From: Nocardioides mesophilus
GTDB lineage: Bacteria > Actinomycetota > Actinomycetes > Propionibacteriales > Nocardioidaceae
Direction: 5' to 3'
Length of the DNA stretch: 64,000 bases
Assembly: GCF_014395785.1 (NCBI RefSeq)
Contig: NZ_CP060713.1
Location: forward strand, 400,501 to 464,500
Shown here: piece after piece, positions 17,417-26,658 of the stretch
Layout: each line of letters starts with the position of its first letter
How positions within the stretch are numbered: the first letter of the stretch is position 1
Notes under the pieces: generated by a model
What the model was told of the DNA's origin: nothing
Databases searched by the model: none
The model's input: only the letters and a program-made list of their open reading frames with translations
Program-made: the position numbers and the translations under genes

Positions 17417-17484
17417 CGCACGCCTCCTCCGCTGTCGACCGGGTGCCCGGCGGCACAGCCGATCGTTCCCTGTGCCCCGGAAAC

Positions 17485-17490
17485 TACACT
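17485..17490 (+). promoter_or_regulatory. -10 box TACACT for map, leaderless type
   Basis: TACACT is followed by 7 bases (cggggcc) and then the GTG start of map. No Shine-Dalgarno sequence is present. Confidence 0.5.
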
Positions 17491-17497
17491 CGGGGCC

Positions 17498-18346
17498 GTG
17501 ACCGTGATCGCTCCTGCCTCCATCTCCCCGCGGCGCGTCGTGCCCGCGCACATCGAGCGTCCGGAGTACGTCGACCGGCCCGCCCCGACGCCGTACGACG
17601 GACCGGAGGTCAAGGACGCCGACACCATCGAGCGGATGCGGGTCGCCGGCCGGCTGGCCGCGCAGGCGCTGCAGCTGGTCGGCGAGCACGTCGCTCCCGG
17701 CGTCACCACCGACGAGCTGGACCGGGTCGGGCACGAGTTCCTCTGCGACCACGGCGCGTACCCCTCGACGCTCGGCTACCGCGGCTTCCCCAAGTCGCTG
17801 TGCACCAGCGTCAACGAGGTGATCTGCCACGGCATCCCCGACAGCCGGGTGGTCGAGGACGGCGACATCGTCAACGTGGACATCACCGCGTTCCTCGGCG
17901 GCGTGCACGGCGACACCAACGCCACCTTCCTCGCCGGCGAGGTCGACGAGGAGAGCCGGCTGCTGGTCGAGCGCACCGAGGAGGCCCTGCGCCGCGCGAT
18001 CAAGGCGGTCCGGCCGGGCCGGCGGCTCAACGTGCTCGGCCGGGTGATCGAGTCCTACGCCAAGCGGTTCGGGTACGGCGTCGTCCGCGACTTCACCGGC
18101 CACGGCATCGGCACCGCCTTCCACTCCGGGCTGATCGTGCCGCACTACGACTCACCGCACTACGACGACATGATCGAGCCGGGCATGACCTTCACCATCG
18201 AGCCGATGCTGACGCTGGGCACCCACGAGTGGGACATGTGGCCCGACGACTGGACGGTGGTCACCAAGGACAAGAGCCGCAGCGCCCAGTTCGAGCACAC
18301 GCTGCTGGTCACCGACAGCGGCGCCGAGGTACTCACCCTTCCCTGA
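17498..18346 (+). CDS. map: Type I methionine aminopeptidase
   Basis: This 282-residue metallopeptidase removes the initiator methionine from new proteins. Metal ligands are in [16 protein letters not shown] (two Asp), [13 protein letters not shown] (His), TFTIEPML (Glu) and AQFEHTLLV (Glu). An N-terminal extension of about 40 residues contains a proline-rich stretch ([19 protein letters not shown]), as in the actinobacterial MetAP1c group. The GTG start follows a TACACT box by 7 bases, so the transcript is probably leaderless. A nitronate monooxygenase-like gene begins 33 bases downstream and may be co-transcribed. Confidence 0.95.
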   Translation: MTVIAPASISPRRVVPAHIERPEYVDRPAPTPYDGPEVKDADTIERMRVAGRLAAQALQLVGEHVAPGVTTDELDRVGHEFLCDHGAYPSTLGYRGFPKSLCTSVNEVICHGIPDSRVVEDGDIVNVDITAFLGGVHGDTNATFLAGEVDEESRLLVERTEEALRRAIKAVRPGRRLNVLGRVIESYAKRFGYGVVRDFTGHGIGTAFHSGLIVPHYDSPHYDDMIEPGMTFTIEPMLTLGTHEWDMWPDDWTVVTKDKSRSAQFEHTLLVTDSGAEVLTLP

Positions 18347-18379
18347 CCGGCCCCGCCCACCGCCCGAGGAGATCGCGAC

Positions 18380-19327
18380 ATGAACACCTGGTTGACCGCG
18401 ACGCTCGGCATCGAGGTGCCGCTGGTGCAGGCGCCGATGGCGCGGGTCACCGACGGCCGCTTCGCCGCCGCCGTCTCCGCGGCGGGCGCGCTGGGCATGC
18501 TGGCGGTCGGTCCGGGCGCGACGGCCGACTGGGTCACCGAGCAGGCGGGGGCGGCGGCCTCGGCCGGCAGGCCCTTCGGCATCGGCCTGATGGCCTGGGC
18601 CCTCGAGCACGACCCGGCGCCGCTGCAGGCCGCCGCCGACAGCGACGCGGCGTTGGTGTCGGTGAGCTTCGGCGCCCTCGAGGAGCCGGTGCGCCGGCTC
18701 CGGGCGGCCGGCAAGCTGGTGAGCACCCAGGTCGGCAACCTGGAGGAGGCGCGGCGCGCGGAGTCCGCCGGCGTCGACCTGGTGGTGGCCCGCGGTGGCG
18801 AGGCCGGCGGCCACGGGCGCAACGACGTCGGCACCCTGCCGTTGCTGCAGATGGTGCTCGACGTCGTGACGGTGCCGGTCCTGGCCGCCGGCGGGGTCAT
18901 GAACGCGCGCGGTCTGGCCGCGGTCCTCGCCGCGGGTGCTGCCGGGGCCTGGGCGGGCACCGCGTTCCTGACCTGCCGCGAGAGCGGGTTCCCGGCCGGG
19001 TCGCGAGCGCGGTTGGTCGCGGCCGGCGACACGGACACGGCGTACGGCCGGGTCTTCGACGTCGCGCAGCGCGCCGCCTGGCCGCGGGAGTACGGCGGCC
19101 GCGCCCTGCGCAACGCCTTCTTCCAGGCCTGGGTGGGGCGGGAGGACGAGCTCGCCGCGGACGTCGACGCGATGGAGCGCTACGCCGAGGCCTCGCGACG
19201 CGAGGACTACGACATTGCCGTGATCTACGCCGGCCAGGGTGCCGGGCTGCTCGACGAGGAGACCTGCGTGGCCGACGTCGTCGCGGAGTTCGCGCGCGCC
19301 GAGGAACTGCTGCGCCGGGTCAGGTGA
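18380..19327 (+). CDS. Nitronate monooxygenase-family flavoprotein
   Basis: A 315-residue FMN-binding TIM-barrel protein of the 2-nitropropane dioxygenase family, which oxidises nitronates such as propionate-3-nitronate. The start IEVPLVQAPMARVTDGRFAA, the phosphate-binding region VVARGGEAGGHGR and PVLAAGGVMNARGLAAVLAAGA are typical. The proposed catalytic His is in GGHGR. The ATG is preceded by GAGGAG. It follows map by 33 bases. Its last 8 bases overlap the end of the convergent TPR gene. Many family members have other roles (enoyl-reductase-like FabK, for example), so the substrate is open. Confidence 0.87.
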   Translation: MNTWLTATLGIEVPLVQAPMARVTDGRFAAAVSAAGALGMLAVGPGATADWVTEQAGAAASAGRPFGIGLMAWALEHDPAPLQAAADSDAALVSVSFGALEEPVRRLRAAGKLVSTQVGNLEEARRAESAGVDLVVARGGEAGGHGRNDVGTLPLLQMVLDVVTVPVLAAGGVMNARGLAAVLAAGAAGAWAGTAFLTCRESGFPAGSRARLVAAGDTDTAYGRVFDVAQRAAWPREYGGRALRNAFFQAWVGREDELAADVDAMERYAEASRREDYDIAVIYAGQGAGLLDEETCVADVVAEFARAEELLRRVR

Positions 19328-19763
19328 GGTCGTCCAGGGAGCCCGAGGACTCCGCGAGCCGGCGCTCGACGCGCAGCACCCCGGCCTCGTGCTCGGCGTC
19401 GCCGGACATCACCGCGGCCAAGCGCAGGTGCGGCAGTGCCTCGGCGTAGCGCGACTGGCGCTCCAGCACCCGGCCGAGCGCGAACCTGGCCCAGACGTCG
19501 GTCGGGGACTGCTCGACCAGCTGGTGCAGGTCGGCCTCCGCCCGCCGGAGCTGGGCGCTCTTGAAGTAGGCCCAGGCGCGCAGGGTCCGCAGGCCGGTGG
19601 CCTCCGGCGCGTCCTGCAGCACGGGGTCGAGCAGCGCGATCGCCTCGAGCGGCGCGGAACCCTCGATCAGGCTCCAGGCGCGCTGGTAGGCGTCCGCGGG
19701 GTGGGTGTCGCCGGTGTGGTCAGGCGGCAGCTGGAACGGTGGCAAGCTCACGATTTCTCCCAT
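19320..19763 (-). CDS. TPR-repeat protein
   Basis: This 147-residue protein carries two to three tetratricopeptide-like units: AYQRAWSLIEGSAPLEAIAL, TLRAWAYFKSAQLRRAEADL, and ARFALGRVLERQSRYAEAL. TPR units form helical pairs that bind other proteins. The N-terminus includes a short Pro-rich segment (LPPFQLPPD). The ATG is chosen because a GGAGGAGG site precedes it; longer in-frame readings would run through the M3 peptidase promoter. It is convergent with the nitronate monooxygenase gene (8-base overlap) and divergent from the M3 peptidase gene. The partner is unknown. Confidence 0.82.
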   Translation of the reverse strand: MGEIVSLPPFQLPPDHTGDTHPADAYQRAWSLIEGSAPLEAIALLDPVLQDAPEATGLRTLRAWAYFKSAQLRRAEADLHQLVEQSPTDVWARFALGRVLERQSRYAEALPHLRLAAVMSGDAEHEAGVLRVERRLAESSGSLDDLT

Positions 19764-19841
19764 CGCCTCCTCCAACGTACCGACTCCGCGTCTCATTCCG
19801 CTGCCTCTGCGACCCGGCGGTCGGACGACGGTGTGGACGGC

Positions 19842-19847
19842 TAGGGT
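19842..19847 (+). promoter_or_regulatory. -10 box TAGGGT, leaderless type
   Basis: TAGGGT lies 6 bases before the GTG of the M3 peptidase gene, without a ribosome site. Confidence 0.5.
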
Positions 19848-19853
19848 GCGCGG

Positions 19854-21776
19854 GTGCGCCCCCTCGACCTCCCCGGCTCCCCCGACGGCTGGCTGCGGCT
19901 GCTCAGCGAGCGCTGCGACGACCAGCTCGACGACGTACGACGGACCCGGGAGCTGATCGCCTCCGGCCCGGCCGACCCGGACACCACCCTGGAGCGCTGG
20001 AACGACATCGCGACCGGGCTGCTGAACGCCACCACGGCGGCCGGCCTGCTCTCGCAGGCGCATCCGGAGCAGGCGGTGCGCGAGCGCGCCGAGCTGGCCG
20101 AGCAGGCCGCCTCGACGCTCTCCAGCGAGATCCGGCTGGACCGCCGGGTCTACGACGCGCTGGCCGCCGTCGACCCCGACGGTCTCGACCCGACCGCACG
20201 CCGGATGCTCGAGATGACGCTGCGGGACTTCCGGCGGGCCGGGGTCGACCTCGACGAGCAGACCCGGGACCGGCTGCAGGAGCTGACCGACCGGGAGACC
20301 GCGCTGAGCCAGGCCTACGAGCGCACGGTGAACGACGACGTCCGCACCGTGACCCTGCGACCGCACCAGCTCGACGGGCTGCCCGCCGACTACCTCGAGG
20401 GGCACCCCGCCGAGCCCGACGGCGCCGTGGTGCTCACCACCGACTACCCCGACGTCTTCCCGGTGCGGACCTTCGCCCGCGACCCGGAGGCCCGGCGGGC
20501 GGTGCTCGCCGAGTTCGACCGGCGCGGGTGGCCCGCCAACGAGCAGGTGCTGCACGAGCTCCTCCGGATCCGCGCCGAGCGGGCCCGGCTGCTCGGCTAC
20601 CCGGACTGGCCGGACTACGACGCCGAGGTCAAGATGATCGGCTCGGGCACGGCGATCGCTGCCTTCATCGACCGGCTCGACGCCGCGGTGCAGCCGGCCG
20701 CGCGCGCCGAGGTCGAGCAGCTGCGGGCCCGTCAGCTGGACGACCAGCCCGACGCCGCCGAGTTCGCCTGGTCCGACCTCGGCTTCTACGTCGAGGCGGT
20801 GCGCCGCGAGCGGTTCGGCGTGGACGCCGAGCAGGTCCGCGGCTACTTCGACTTCGCCGCGGTGCACCGGGGGCTGCTCGAGGTCACCGGACGCCTGTTC
20901 GGCCTGGAGTACGTCGCGGTCGAGGAGCCTGCCTGGCACGCCGAGGTGACGACGTACGACGTGCTCGACGCCCGCGACGGAGGCCGGCTGGTCGGCCGGA
21001 TCCACCTCGACCTGCACCCGCGGGCCGGGAAGTTCAAGCACGCCGCGCACTTCCCGCTGGTCAAGGGCCTGGCCGGGCGGCAGCTGCCGCAGAGCGCGTT
21101 GCTGTGCAACCTGCCCCGCGGCCTGATGGGCCACGACGACGTGGTGACGCTGTTCCACGAGTTCGGGCACCTGATCCATGCCCTGCTCGGCGGCGGCCAG
21201 CAGTGGGCCCGCTTCTCCGGGGTGGCGACCGAGCGCGACTTCATCGAGGCGCCCTCGCAGATGCTCGAGGAGTGGGCCTGGGACCACCGGGTGCTCAGCG
21301 GGTTCGCCCGCGGCTCCGACGGCGAGCCGATCCCCGCGGACCTGGTGGAGCGGATGCGGGCCGCGCAGGCGTTCGGCCGGGCCAGCATGCTGTCGGTCCA
21401 GGTGGCCTACACAGCGATGTCCTACGGCCTGCACGCCGACGTCCCCGACGACCTGTCGGCCTACGTCGAGGGGCTCCTGGAGCGCTACCTGCCCTTCGCG
21501 CAGCTTCCGGACACCTACAAGCACGCCTCGTTCGGCCACCTGGCCGACCCCGGCTACTCCTCGGCGTACTACACCTACCTGTGGAGCCTCGTGCTGGCCA
21601 AGGACCTGTTCTCCGGCTTCGACCACTCCGACCTCTTCGACGCCGAGATCGCCCGCCGCTACCGGGACCGGGTGCTGGCGCCGGGCGGCAGCGTCGCCGC
21701 CGCCGACCTGGTGGAGGGGTTCCTGGGCCGGCCGACCAGCACCGACGCGTTCGACCGCTGGCTCGCAGGCTCCTGA
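19854..21776 (+). CDS. M3-family zinc oligopeptidase
   Basis: The 640-residue protein is a cytoplasmic thimet-oligopeptidase-like enzyme that degrades short peptides. The zinc motif is LFHEFGHLIHAL at about residue 435, with the third ligand downstream in FIEAPSQMLEEWAWD. Substrate-binding Tyr residues of the family appear in YSSAYYTYLWS. No signal peptide is seen. The GTG start is supported by a TAGGGT box 6 bases upstream and no alternative ribosome site. Length is typical of bacterial M3A enzymes. It stands alone, followed by a 54-residue gene 52 bases later. Confidence 0.93.
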   Translation: MRPLDLPGSPDGWLRLLSERCDDQLDDVRRTRELIASGPADPDTTLERWNDIATGLLNATTAAGLLSQAHPEQAVRERAELAEQAASTLSSEIRLDRRVYDALAAVDPDGLDPTARRMLEMTLRDFRRAGVDLDEQTRDRLQELTDRETALSQAYERTVNDDVRTVTLRPHQLDGLPADYLEGHPAEPDGAVVLTTDYPDVFPVRTFARDPEARRAVLAEFDRRGWPANEQVLHELLRIRAERARLLGYPDWPDYDAEVKMIGSGTAIAAFIDRLDAAVQPAARAEVEQLRARQLDDQPDAAEFAWSDLGFYVEAVRRERFGVDAEQVRGYFDFAAVHRGLLEVTGRLFGLEYVAVEEPAWHAEVTTYDVLDARDGGRLVGRIHLDLHPRAGKFKHAAHFPLVKGLAGRQLPQSALLCNLPRGLMGHDDVVTLFHEFGHLIHALLGGGQQWARFSGVATERDFIEAPSQMLEEWAWDHRVLSGFARGSDGEPIPADLVERMRAAQAFGRASMLSVQVAYTAMSYGLHADVPDDLSAYVEGLLERYLPFAQLPDTYKHASFGHLADPGYSSAYYTYLWSLVLAKDLFSGFDHSDLFDAEIARRYRDRVLAPGGSVAAADLVEGFLGRPTSTDAFDRWLAGS

Positions 21777-21828
21777 GGGTCCGCCGCGTCGCACGGGCGA
21801 CCGGCCCGGCGGCGTGCGACTCTGTGGC

Positions 21829-21993
21829 ATGAGAATTCATGTGTTCACCCCCGGCGAAGAGGACCAGGGCGAGTGGCAGGTGGACGCGTACAGCATCGAG
21901 GGCGGGGCCCTGCGGCTCTTCGACACCGACGGCGACGAGATCGCCGCCTACTCCCCGACCGGCTGGACGCACCTGCGCGTGATCGAGCGCTGA
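21829..21993 (+). CDS. Small acidic protein of unknown function
   Basis: A 54-residue protein starting MRIHVFTPGEEDQGEWQVDA and ending GWTHLRVIER. It looks like a single small beta-rich domain and is acidic in the middle (LFDTDGDEIAAY). The codon use and lack of frame interruption fit a real gene, but I cannot name a family. No strong ribosome site precedes the ATG, so a leaderless message is possible. It lies between the M3 peptidase gene and the 3' end of the RNase P RNA gene, which is on the opposite strand. Confidence 0.6.
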   Translation: MRIHVFTPGEEDQGEWQVDAYSIEGGALRLFDTDGDEIAAYSPTGWTHLRVIER

Positions 21994-22023
21994 GCCTGCG
22001 TCCGCACCGGAGAGCCAGGGCGA

Positions 22024-22430
22024 GGGATGAGCTGGCCTGTAGGCCGGGTTCTGTCTCCGCGCGCCTCGCGGCGCCACGGTCGGCGACCATCCATCTAGGG
22101 CTGCCGTTGCCGACAGCCTCGTGCGGTCTACCCGCGGACTCGGGCGGGCCGCCCTCGAACGTCCGCGCGGACGACGGTCCGCAGACCCTCGTCCTTCTTG
22201 ACCTTGCTCCTGGTGGGGTTTACCGAGCCGCTCCGGTCACCCGGTGCGCTGGTGGTCTCTTACACCACCGTTTCACCCTTACCGCTCCTGCCGAGGCAGT
22301 CACGGCGGTCTGTTCTCTGTGGCACTTTCCCGCGGGTCACCCCGGGTGGGTGTTACCCACCACCTTGCCCTGTGGAGCCCGGACCTTCCTCGAGGAGTCT
22401 CCTCCACGCGGTCGCCCGGCCAGCTCATCC
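22024..22430 (-). ncRNA. rnpB: RNase P RNA (bacterial type A)
   Basis: The catalytic RNA of RNase P, which trims tRNA 5' ends. On the minus strand the conserved core can be read: 'gaggaaggtccgggctccac' near the 5' end, then 'gaaagtgccacagagaacag' and 'accgcc', a G-rich P-helix region, 'cacgaggctgtcggcaacgg' and finally 'agacagaacccggcctacag'. The two ends pair as helix P1 (ggatgagctggcc with ggccagctcatcc), which sets the limits to within a few bases. Length is about 407 nt, as expected for actinobacteria. It lies between the 54-residue gene and the RNB nuclease gene. Confidence 0.95.
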
Positions 22431-22447
22431 GCGGCCAGTCTAGCCGC

Positions 22448-23881
22448 TCAGGCGAGCTCGAAGCGGACGGTACGGCGGCCGGGGTCGGCCTCCACGAGCC
22501 GGACCGAGACGTCGGTGCCCAGCGGCAGCGCGGCCGCCCCGGTCACCCGGGCCTCGACCGCGGGCTCGGCGACGACGACGTCGCCCTGCGTCGCGTCCTT
22601 CTCCTCGACGGCCACGATCACCCCGTCGAACGCCGAGCCGACGTACGGCTGCAGCACGGTCGCCTCGACCAGGTTCAGCAGCGCCTTCTCGTAGGCGTTC
22701 GCCCGGCGGGCCGCCTCCTGCATGGTGTCCGGCAGCTCGCGCAGCCGGGCGAGCACCCACTCCGGCACCTCCTCGCCGGCGCAGAGCGCCACGCAGACCT
22801 CGCCGGCGTAGCGGTCGGCCAGCCGGCGCAGGGGCGCGGTGACGTGGGCGTACTCCGAGGCCAGCGCCGAGTGCTCAGGCTGGGCCGGCACCTCGCCGTC
22901 GAAGCCGACGTAGCCGGAGCCGCGCAGCAGCCGGGTGCAGGCCAGCACCATCGCGGCGTGGTTCGGCAGCGCCGGGTCCAGCGACCGGATGAAGTCGGGG
23001 TAGAGCTGCTCGGCCGGCCAGTCGATGTGCAGCGCCTTCGCGGTGCGGTGCAGCCGCTGCACGTCGCGCGGGTCCGGCGGCGGCAGCGTCCTCAGCAGAC
23101 CGACCCGGGCGTAGACCATCAGCGACGCTCCGGCCATCCCGGTGAGCAGCGACAGCTGGGCGTTCCACTCCTCGACCGGCGACATCTGCCGGAACTCCAG
23201 GGTCCAGCGCGAGCCGTCGACGACGATGTCCTGCTCGGGCAGCGGCAGCGACACCCCGCCGCGGGCGGCCTCGCGCCGCTGCCGCAGCTCGCCGACCTCC
23301 TTCAGCAGTGCGAACACCGGGTCGGCCGTGCCGGCCTCGAGCTGGGCCTGCACGCCGGCGTAGTCGAGCTGGGCGCGGCTGCGCACCAGCGCCCGGCGTA
23401 CGTCGACGTCGGTGCCCTCGCCGGTGGCGTCGACCTTGATCGTCCACAGCAGCGCCGGCCGCACCTGGTCGGGCAGCAGCGACGCCGCCCCCTCCGAGAG
23501 CACCGGCGGGTGCAGCGGCACCTTGGAGTCCGCGCCGTAGAGCGTCTCGCCGCGCCGGTGCGCCTCGAGGTCGACCGGGTCGCCGGGGCTGACGAACGCG
23601 GCCACGTCGGCGATCGCGTAGTGCACGACGTAGCCGTCGCCGTCGCGCTCGAGGTGCAGCGCCTGGTCGAGGTCGCGGGCGCCCTCCGGGTCCAGGGTGA
23701 GGAACGGGATGTCGGTCCGGTCCAGCTCCGGCAGCCGCGGCTGCTGGGCGGCCTTCTCGGCGGCCTCGAGCACGTCCGGCGGGAAGTCGGGACTGACCCC
23801 GAGCTCCGCCTGGACGGTGGCGATGCCGCTGCGCAGCGCCTCCCCGTCCGCGTGCAGGACCCGCACCACTCGCCTGGGCAT
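22448..23881 (-). CDS. RNB-domain ribonuclease (RNase II/R family)
   Basis: A 477-residue 3'-5' exoribonuclease-like protein. The RNB catalytic region has FLTLDPEGARDLDQALHLE, which carries the Asp cluster for magnesium, followed by VVHYAIADVAAFV. The conserved SEYAHVTAPLRRLADR motif near residue 365 is the family's RNA-binding signature. It lacks the cold-shock and S1 domains of full RNase R, apart from a short C-terminal beta-rich part (GDVVVAEPAVEARVTGAAAL). It is immediately upstream of rnpB on the same strand, 17 bases away, so a role in stable RNA processing is plausible. The neighbouring yaaA gene diverges. Confidence 0.92.
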   Translation of the reverse strand: MPRRVVRVLHADGEALRSGIATVQAELGVSPDFPPDVLEAAEKAAQQPRLPELDRTDIPFLTLDPEGARDLDQALHLERDGDGYVVHYAIADVAAFVSPGDPVDLEAHRRGETLYGADSKVPLHPPVLSEGAASLLPDQVRPALLWTIKVDATGEGTDVDVRRALVRSRAQLDYAGVQAQLEAGTADPVFALLKEVGELRQRREAARGGVSLPLPEQDIVVDGSRWTLEFRQMSPVEEWNAQLSLLTGMAGASLMVYARVGLLRTLPPPDPRDVQRLHRTAKALHIDWPAEQLYPDFIRSLDPALPNHAAMVLACTRLLRGSGYVGFDGEVPAQPEHSALASEYAHVTAPLRRLADRYAGEVCVALCAGEEVPEWVLARLRELPDTMQEAARRANAYEKALLNLVEATVLQPYVGSAFDGVIVAVEEKDATQGDVVVAEPAVEARVTGAAALPLGTDVSVRLVEADPGRRTVRFELA

Positions 23882-23946
23882 GCCCGATCACACCTTCCCG
23901 CGTCGTCCCGCACCGGCGTGCCGGACCGCCAGCATAGGGCGGGCCC

Positions 23947-23952
23947 TAGGGT
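23947..23952 (+). promoter_or_regulatory. -10 box TAGGGT for yaaA, leaderless type
   Basis: TAGGGT stands 7 bases before the GTG at 23960. On the other strand a TATGCT box about 12 bases away could serve the divergent RNB nuclease gene. Confidence 0.5.
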
Positions 23953-23959
23953 GAGCGCC

Positions 23960-24739
23960 GTGCTGATCCTGCTGCCGCCCTCGGAGGGCAAGACCGCGCC
24001 CCGCCGGGGCCTGCCCCTGGAGCTCTCCGCGCTGTCGCTGCCGGTGCTCACCGCCCCCCGGAGCACCGTCCTCGAGACACTGGTGGCGCTGTGCCGCGAC
24101 CAGCCCGAGCGGGCGGCCCAGGTGCTCGGCCTGGGCAGCACCCAGGCCGACGAGGTGCGCCGCGACGCGGCACTGCCCGGGGCGCCGACGGCACGGGCCG
24201 ACCGGGTCTACTCCGGCGTCCTCTACGAGGCGCTGGACCTGCCGTCGCTGCAGGGTGCGGCGAAGCGGCGCGCGACCTCCTGGCTCGCGGTCACCTCGGG
24301 GCTGTTCGGGCTGGTCCGCCCGGGCGACCGGATCCCGGCGTACCGGCTCTCCGGCGACGTGACGCTGCCCGGCGTCGGCCCGGTGGCGACCTGGTGGAAC
24401 CGGCACCTCTCCCCCGCGGTGCTGGAGGCGGCCGGCAGCGGGCTCGTCGTCGACCTCCGCTCGTCGACGTACGCCTCGTTCTGGCGGCCCGACGCCGACA
24501 CCGCCGGGCGCGTGGTGACGCTGCGGGTGCTGCACGAGGTGGACGGCAGCCGCAAGGTCGTCTCCCACTTCAACAAGGCCACCAAGGGCCGGATCGTGCG
24601 GGCGCTGCTGGAGGACGGTACGGCGGCGCGCACGCCGCGCCGGTTCGCCGAGCAGCTGCGCGACCTCGGCTGGACGGTCGAGGAGGGGCCGGCCGGGAAG
24701 GCCGGCACCCGCCTCGACGTGGTCGTCGCCGAGCTCTGA
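23960..24739 (+). CDS. yaaA: YaaA/DUF328-family peroxide-stress protein
   Basis: The 259-residue protein belongs to the YaaA (DUF328) family, which in E. coli limits intracellular iron during peroxide stress and binds DNA through a helix-hairpin-helix-like fold. Family landmarks are LLPPSEGKT at the start, VTSGLFGLVRPGDRIPAYRL in the middle and SHFNKATKGRIVRALLE near the end, in which Lys residues are conserved. The GTG start and TAGGGT box fit a leaderless message. It diverges from the RNB nuclease gene and converges with the cyclophilin gene, 6 bases apart. Peroxide control here is inferred only from the family. Confidence 0.88.
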   Translation: MLILLPPSEGKTAPRRGLPLELSALSLPVLTAPRSTVLETLVALCRDQPERAAQVLGLGSTQADEVRRDAALPGAPTARADRVYSGVLYEALDLPSLQGAAKRRATSWLAVTSGLFGLVRPGDRIPAYRLSGDVTLPGVGPVATWWNRHLSPAVLEAAGSGLVVDLRSSTYASFWRPDADTAGRVVTLRVLHEVDGSRKVVSHFNKATKGRIVRALLEDGTAARTPRRFAEQLRDLGWTVEEGPAGKAGTRLDVVVAEL

Positions 24740-24745
24740 CCCGGC

Positions 24746-25513
24746 TCAGCCCTTCTTCTCGACGCTGACGTCGAGGATGCTGATCGGCTGCAGCGGCGCG
24801 GTCCCGTCGGCCGGGTCGACGCCGGCCTTCGCGATCCGGTCGACGATGTCCATGCCCTCCACCACGCGGCCGAAGATCGAGTAGCCGGTCGGGTCGGGGA
24901 TCTGCGAGTCCTGGTAGACGATGAAGAACTGGCCGCCGTTGGAGGCCGGGTCGGTGGTCCGCGCCATCGCCAGCGTGCCGCGCGGGTAGCTGCCGTCGGC
25001 GGGGGCGTTCTCGACGCCGTAGCCGTAGCCGGGGTCGCCCGAGCCGGTGCCGGTCGGGTCGCCGCACTGGAGCACGAAGATGCCCGAGTCGGTCAGCCGG
25101 TGGCAGGCGCTGTCGTCCCAGTAGCCCTTGTCGGCCAGGAACAGGAACGAGGACACGGTCTGCGGGGCCTTGTCGCCGTAGAGCTCGACGACGATCGGGC
25201 CGCAGCTGGTCGACAGCGTCGCGGTCCACACGCTGTCCTGCGCGAGCGAGGGGTCCGGCGCGGTGTCGAACTGCTGCGGCAAGGCCGGCGGCGACGGCGG
25301 GTCGATGCACTGCCCGGGCGGGATCGAGGGCAGCGCCGCGGCGCCGCCGGTCTCGGTCGCCGAGCCCGCGTCGTCGCCGGTGAGGGCGGCGGCGAGCACC
25401 AGCCCGCCGATCACCAGCAGCACCGCGAGGGCGGCGACGGCGATCACCAGGCCGCGGTTGCCGCGGGCAGGCCGGGAGGGAGTGGTGGTGCGTGAGGAGG
25501 GCATGCGGGTCAT
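24746..25513 (-). CDS. Membrane-anchored cyclophilin-type peptidyl-prolyl isomerase
   Basis: A 255-residue protein with a short cytoplasmic start, one membrane helix (residues 23-45, VIAVAALAVLLVIGGLVLAA), a Pro/Ala linker and an extracellular cyclophilin domain. Cyclophilin signatures include VVELYGDKAPQTVSSFLFLA, YWDDSACHRL, GTLAMART and NGGQFFIVY. It probably assists folding of exported proteins. The ATG at 25513 overlaps the stop of the RNase H/phosphatase gene (ATGA). A second ATG at 25504 is equally possible. The coupling suggests co-expression, although the two activities are unrelated. Confidence 0.9.
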   Translation of the reverse strand: MTRMPSSRTTTPSRPARGNRGLVIAVAALAVLLVIGGLVLAAALTGDDAGSATETGGAAALPSIPPGQCIDPPSPPALPQQFDTAPDPSLAQDSVWTATLSTSCGPIVVELYGDKAPQTVSSFLFLADKGYWDDSACHRLTDSGIFVLQCGDPTGTGSGDPGYGYGVENAPADGSYPRGTLAMARTTDPASNGGQFFIVYQDSQIPDPTGYSIFGRVVEGMDIVDRIAKAGVDPADGTAPLQPISILDVSVEKKG

Positions 25514-26658
25514 CTTCCTAGGAAGGCGGTCTCCATCGGGCGGGCGTTGAACATCCGCATCGAGGCGCGACCGTCGGCGTACCAGGAGATGACGGTCACC
25601 GACGCCGGAGCGAGCTCCATCCGGAACAACGACTCGAGCGGTGCGTCCAGCGCGAGCCGGACGAGGATCTTGATCGGCGTGACGTGCGAGACGGCCAGCA
25701 CGGTCTTGCCGGGGTGGGCGGCGATCAACCGGTCCCGGGTCCGGCGGACCCTGCGGTCGACGGCCTGGAACGACTCGCCGCCGCCGGTGGGGGCGACGTC
25801 CAGCCCGCCCAGCCAGGCCTCGAGGTCGTCGGGGTGGCGGTCCTTGACCTCGGCGAAGGTCAGCCCGTCCCAGGTGCCGAAGGCGGCCTCGGCCAGACCG
25901 TCCTCGACCTCGGCGCGGTGGCCCAGGATCTCGGCGACGATCTCCGCGGTCTCCCGGGTGCGGCGCAGCGGCGAGGAGACCACGACGTCGATCTCCTCGG
26001 CCAGCGGCGCCAGCCACTCCGCGGTGGCGCGCACCTGCGCGCGGCCGTCGGCGTTCAGCCCCGGGTCGTCGCCGCCGTGGCCGCTGAACCGCTTCTCCCG
26101 GGTGTGCTCGGTCTCGCCGTGCCGGACCAGGATCAGCGTGGTCGGCGTGCCCGGGTCGCCGCTCCAGCCCAGCCGGGGCGGGGCCTGCTCCGAGGCGGCG
26201 GCCGGCGGGGCAGCCCGCTTCACCGGCTTGCCGGCCTGGGTGTCCAGCGCCTCGTTGAGGATCCGGTCGGCGTACTTGTTCTTCTCCCGCGGGATCCAGG
26301 TGTACGTCGTCGCGGGCGGAGCCAGCCGGCTGGCCGCCATCGCCAGCGGCTTCATGTCCGGGTGCTTGATCTTCCAGCGACCCGACATCTGCTCGACGAC
26401 CAGCTTGGAGTCCATCCGGACCTCGAGCTCGGCCTCCGGGGTGTGCTCGTTGTAGAGCTCCAGGCCGGCGATCAGGCCGCGGTACTCGGCGACGTTGTTG
26501 GTCGCGACCCCGATGCACTCGGCCCGCTCGGCGATCGCCTCGCCGGTGGCCGCGTCGAAGAGCACGGCGCCGTAGGCGGCGTCGCCGGGGTTGCCGCGCG
26601 AGCCGCCGTCGGCCTCGATGACGACGCGCGGGTGCGCCGCAGCACTGCCGCCGGACAT
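25510..26658 (-). CDS. Bifunctional RNase HI/acid phosphatase (CobC-like)
   Basis: This 382-residue protein fuses an N-terminal RNase HI domain (residues 10-140) to a C-terminal histidine phosphatase domain (residues 175-380). RNase H acids are in VVIEADGGSRGNPGDAAYG, NVAEYRGLIAGLE, RMDSKLVVEQMSG and KYADRILNEAL. The phosphatase motif is LILVRHGETEHTREKRFSG with a second His in VLAVSHVTPIK. This arrangement matches the mycobacterial RNase H/CobC fusion (Rv2228c type), which degrades RNA in hybrids and has alpha-ribazole-phosphatase-like activity. It overlaps the zinc-ribbon gene by one base (TGATG). Confidence 0.94.
   Translation of the reverse strand: MSGGSAAAHPRVVIEADGGSRGNPGDAAYGAVLFDAATGEAIAERAECIGVATNNVAEYRGLIAGLELYNEHTPEAELEVRMDSKLVVEQMSGRWKIKHPDMKPLAMAASRLAPPATTYTWIPREKNKYADRILNEALDTQAGKPVKRAAPPAAASEQAPPRLGWSGDPGTPTTLILVRHGETEHTREKRFSGHGGDDPGLNADGRAQVRATAEWLAPLAEEIDVVVSSPLRRTRETAEIVAEILGHRAEVEDGLAEAAFGTWDGLTFAEVKDRHPDDLEAWLGGLDVAPTGGGESFQAVDRRVRRTRDRLIAAHPGKTVLAVSHVTPIKILVRLALDAPLESLFRMELAPASVTVISWYADGRASMRMFNARPMETAFLGR

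Noticed and set aside
22024-22443. Protein-coding gene in the RNase P RNA region
   Set aside because: Frames across it are shadows; the conserved RNA core and pairing ends are unmistakable.
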